DNA of 64,000 nt from Rostratula benghalensis (lineage: Eukaryota; Chordata; Aves; Charadriiformes; Rostratulidae), in contig VXAI01000020.1 of NCBI GenBank assembly GCA_013399305.1, positions 5,960,607-6,024,606 on the forward strand, in the 5' to 3' direction. The notes beneath the pieces are model-generated. The model worked only from the letters and a program-made list of their open reading frames with translations. It searched no databases and had not been told where the DNA came from. Shown piece after piece: positions 60,471-64,000 of this stretch; position 1 is the stretch's first letter, and each line of letters begins with the position of its first letter. Made by a program: the position numbers and the translations under genes.

Positions 60471-63400
60471 GTTCTTAGTAGTTTGAAATATTTGTTTTTT
60501 TCCTCCTATCAAGAAGTTACTGATGGTTTTTCTGAACCCATGCATACAACATGTTTTGATCACACAACTGTGAATTAGTGAGCTTTTTTGGAAATTATGA
60601 TCGGTGTCTTTCCCAGGTTTGTTCCATTACTGCCATTGCCAAAAAGACCTTTCCCTGTGATTTTGAAGGTTCAGGTAACTGTAGTGAGAGATTGATGTTC
60701 CATTTGCCTAAGTTTGGATCAGGATTTCTTCATCTGTCTCTGAGGAGCCTGAAGATGTATCTTCTGTGTATGCTGGTGGGGAGGTGCTGAATCTGCCTGT
60801 CCAGCCCATTCATGGCAGGGATGCCAAATGGCTTTTCTCAGAGCCATCTCTTTTTTTTTTTTTGGCTGCAAGATGAGGGAGGTTCTTGTCAATCATAGAG
60901 AAGCTTCACCAGAGATACCTCCCTGCTTAAGTGACTTCCCACCAGTCAGTCTCTCCTGCTGGTTTCATTCATTCTGGACTACTTGTGAGGTCTGGAAGAA
61001 TTAATTTGTTTGACAATTATCTATCTAGCAATGACTTATGTCTATTCCCTTCCAGGGGGTGGCACTTATCCAAGGACTGATGTGACCTTTGTGGCTGGAA
61101 ACTCACCCAGCTCATCACCGGTGCCTGATTTTCCTTGTACTCTAGCCCTTCTGTGACCAACAGTTTGCATCACTAGTAGCCAGCTTGTTGCCGCATGTCT
61201 TTATGAAACTTTTACTTCTTATGGAAAATTCTTTTAGAAGTGAGGGAGCATTACAAGCCCTGGTTGCTGATTTCCCCTCCTTTTAAATGGTGCTCTTTAG
61301 AGGCAGCATGTACATCCCAAATACCTCTTCAAAATTCACACTCAACCAAATTTATCAGTGCCTTTCTATCTGTCTTCATGGCACCTCAAGCCTTGTGTAT
61401 CTGGGATTAAGTTTATACTTCATCTCCCTTGGCTGAATAACATCTCTGTTTATATTCAAGGTACCAGATCTTTCAAGTGATCCTTGAGCCTGTGTCAGTG
61501 GATGTTTTCTCTGATTTTCCCTGTGTCTCTGTGTGAAGACTACAGAGAGGTGCTGGAAGGGGCAGCTGTCCATGCCAGGCTGTGCTCCAGCACCACTGAG
61601 CTGCCACAGCCCTCTGTCACCAAGAGCTCAGAGTGCCGAGGGCTTTGCTGAGAAATGCACCCATGGCTGACACTGATCAGGCAGCTATCTGGGGTTCCAT
61701 CCTTATCTCCCTCAAGCATTGCACTGTTGCAAAGTCATCTGGTACCAAGGAAGAGCTTTGTTAAGCAGTCTTCAAACGGCTGCTTGAGTGGAAGATTTCT
61801 AAACTCATCCAGGCAGCTGTTTGCTCGCTCTCTGTCAGTGTGTATATGGGCTTGTCTTTCAATGGGAGAAGAAAGGCTACCTTCAAATAAGGAAAGGAAG
61901 TCTTTTAGACAAGCATTCCATAGGTACCTTTTACCCCAGGCGAAAACCTGAGTTTTTACTCCTCTCTTTCTCAGGGTCCCTCCACTCTACAGCTTTATGT
62001 CAAGAGTCGGTGGTTGGAAGGTAACGTTCTGTCCCATGCTTTCACTACTGTAGTGTGGTGTATATCCATTGTGGACACTGAGGCTCAAAAAAGGTGAAAG
62101 AGTCTGGCCAAGAATTGTAGAACATATTTTTAAATATATATTATTGTAAGGTATTCTTCCTTGTTTAAGATTAGTAGGTATTGCCATGAAATCTGCACAT
62201 CTGCAGGTCTGAATTTCTTGGCCTATAATTCTGCTTTTCCAGTGAAATTAAGTGAATGAGGACTTGAGGAAGAAAGCAAGAACTTCTGTGAATTATCCAA
62301 GGGTGAAAGAGAACGTTGCAAAACCTGAAAGTAAGCTTTTCCCACGGATGAACAAACAAGTAAATTTTTTTGGAAACTGTAGAAATTGCAGTGATCCAGC
62401 CCACCTCCTCACCCGCAAATTTTCCCTTCAATGTGCAGCCACACATGTTTGATTTATTTTTGATTGACGTAACAATACAAGAGCCAAGTGAATTAAAAAT
62501 GAAGCTACATTCTGAACTTTGGTGTTTCATCACATGCCAGGAATCTGAAGTGCTTTGCCATGTTGTTTGAGAGAGCATTCTATCATCAGCAGTAATAATA
62601 ATTTCTGGGTAATTAAATTAAACTATCTCTGTGCATCTAAATAAACAAATAGATTGTGGTTCTGTAGAACGTGCACGTGTGCCAACCGTGAGACTTGGCT
62701 AGTTGTTGAAATTTTGCTGCTTTTAATGCAGAAGCATTGGGCTTCGTTTAGCATCAGCTCCCAGTGCTCCCACCAACTTGAAGACTGGCTCACAAGAGAC
62801 TCTGGCACCTTGGTACTGTTTTTTCCTCCAATGTCTTTTAGAAGTTTTCACAGAGATGTAGTTCTTGATTTACCCAGTATTTTTACCTGGTTTATAGTCA
62901 GAGGCATTTAAAAGAAAAATGTCATTGACTGTTGTAAGCCTGCTTTATCAGCTGAGTAACACATATACTACTGACCAGTAAAAATTGTCATAAAATTCTG
63001 CACATAAGAAATCTGTAGTTCATAAGTGACAAACAGGCTCTCTCACGAGCTGTCTTAATACTTTTTTTTTTTTTAATAAACTGTTGGTGTGTTTCAAAAT
63101 TGAAGCTTATGATTATATTTTTTGTGACTTTTTTTTTTTTTTAAGTGGATGGAAATGCAAATTGTGCAGTATGTCCAGAGGGGAGAGGTAACTACTCAGT
63201 TACTCTGAAGGCCAAGAATTTTTGTGGTTGGGAGAATTTATTTATGTGTGCCAGATGACTTGGGGTTGACAGAGGACCACAACTGCAGCTAGTCAGGCAA
63301 AACAGAATTCAAGTGTGAATATTCTAAGTCCTTTGCCTTTAGGCATAGAAAACTAGTCTGCACTCACTCTTAGCAGAAGTTTGCACATAAGCAGACCTTA

Positions 63401-64000
63401 GCACAGCGCCGTGAGTATTTGGAGTGACACTGCCATCTTACAGCTGTCCCCAGGAAAGTGACAGTGGTGAGGAGTAATAGCGGTGGCAACCATCTCTCCT
63501 CCTCAGCCAATCTCAAAGGACTTGGCAGAAAGGATTGGTTTTCTTACTCCTGCTTCTCAGATCTGGAAAAGGGGATCCAAACCGTAATGGCTTGGACAGA
63601 AATGGCTTATGTAGTTTCTGGTGGAACCCTTTATCCTGCTGGAAAACACCGGTTCACAGGAAACAGAATGCTTTGCAGAAGCATGTTGCGTGTGATGAAA
63701 ATTTGGTTCACATAAGAGTGGTTTTGAAAACATTTCAGTTTTATATTTCAAAATTACTTTATTTCAGTTTCAGTATAAAATGTAATAAACACTGGAGAAC
63801 ACAAAACAGGGACAAAATATTTTCTTGCTTTGTAGCATTTCACTTTAATAAACCTGGAGGGTTTTAGGACCCACTTTCTATGGGTTGGGTTTCTTGAGGG
63901 TTGGGTTAACTTTTTCTGAAGTTTCTCGTAAACTGAAACTAAAATATTTTGATTTATTTTCCAAAGGAAAAGCATTCACAATTGTGAAATGGGCCTTAAA
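60471..64000 (+). other. SPIDR: SPIDR intron to window end, nothing assignable
   Basis: AT-rich intron with T runs (60851-60863, 63062-63074, 63129-63142). A short stretch at 62065-62115 (GACACTGAGGCTCAAAAAAG, TGGCCAAGAATTG) resembles the conserved core of MIR-type SINEs in antisense, but is too short to annotate firmly. No SPIDR exon is recognised here. Confidence 0.55.

Noticed and set aside
62065..62115. MIR core-like sequence in antisense
   Set aside because: Suggestive over about 50 bp but too short and diverged to annotate without a profile search.
63450..63715. Possible SPIDR exon after CCCCAG with KVTVVRSNS-like translation
   Set aside because: In the phase required by exon C the frame meets a stop at once, and no fitting donor follows.
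1..64000. CRISPR arrays, operons, bacterial mobile elements or a new defence-type system
   Set aside because: The window is vertebrate intronic DNA with a spliced nuclear gene; no regularly spaced direct repeats or compact gene clusters are present.

Overview
The window looks like nuclear DNA of a bird, probably a neoavian. It carries many 3'-truncated CR1 retroposons, several ending in the typical ATTCTATGATTCTATGAT tail. It also has one solo LTR of a family that is common in avian genomes, long AT-rich non-coding stretches, and two short runs of N typical of a draft assembly. No bacterial, organellar or free viral features are present. The species call is an inference from repeat content, not from a match.

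The only protein-coding gene I can support is SPIDR (scaffolding protein involved in DNA repair, human KIAA0146), read on the + strand. Three consecutive internal exons are visible at 2443-2600, 42722-42978 and 52302-52402. Splice sites and intron phases agree at every junction, and the joined peptide follows the N-terminal third of vertebrate SPIDR. The first and last SPIDR exons, the promoter and the 3' end lie outside the window. Everything else is intron: the end of one intron (1-2442), a roughly 40 kb intron (2601-42721), a 9.3 kb intron (42979-52301) and the start of another (52403 to the end).

Region by region: 1-2442 holds a cluster of AT-rich hairpins and an assembly gap just before the exon. 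2601-7200 has a CR1 piece, a compact intragenic CpG island (about 3400-3670) and a second CR1. 7200-42721 is mostly unannotatable intron with CR1 copies at 11.3, 13.7, 25.8 and 37.4 kb and a second CpG-enriched patch near 17.8-18.1 kb. 42979-52301 begins with a solo LTR only 65 bp past the exon donor, then two CR1 remnants and a long pyrimidine tract. 52403-64000 holds an old 1.2 kb CR1/L3-like remnant, a younger CR1, another old CR1 end and simple repeats.

I did not find a new multi-gene system. The observations most worth a second look are the intragenic CpG island, possible SUMO-interacting motifs and an NLS-like cluster in the SPIDR exons, the LTR beside an exon, and the hairpin cluster near position 1200. 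Most short open frames in the window are chance frames or CR1 fragments.
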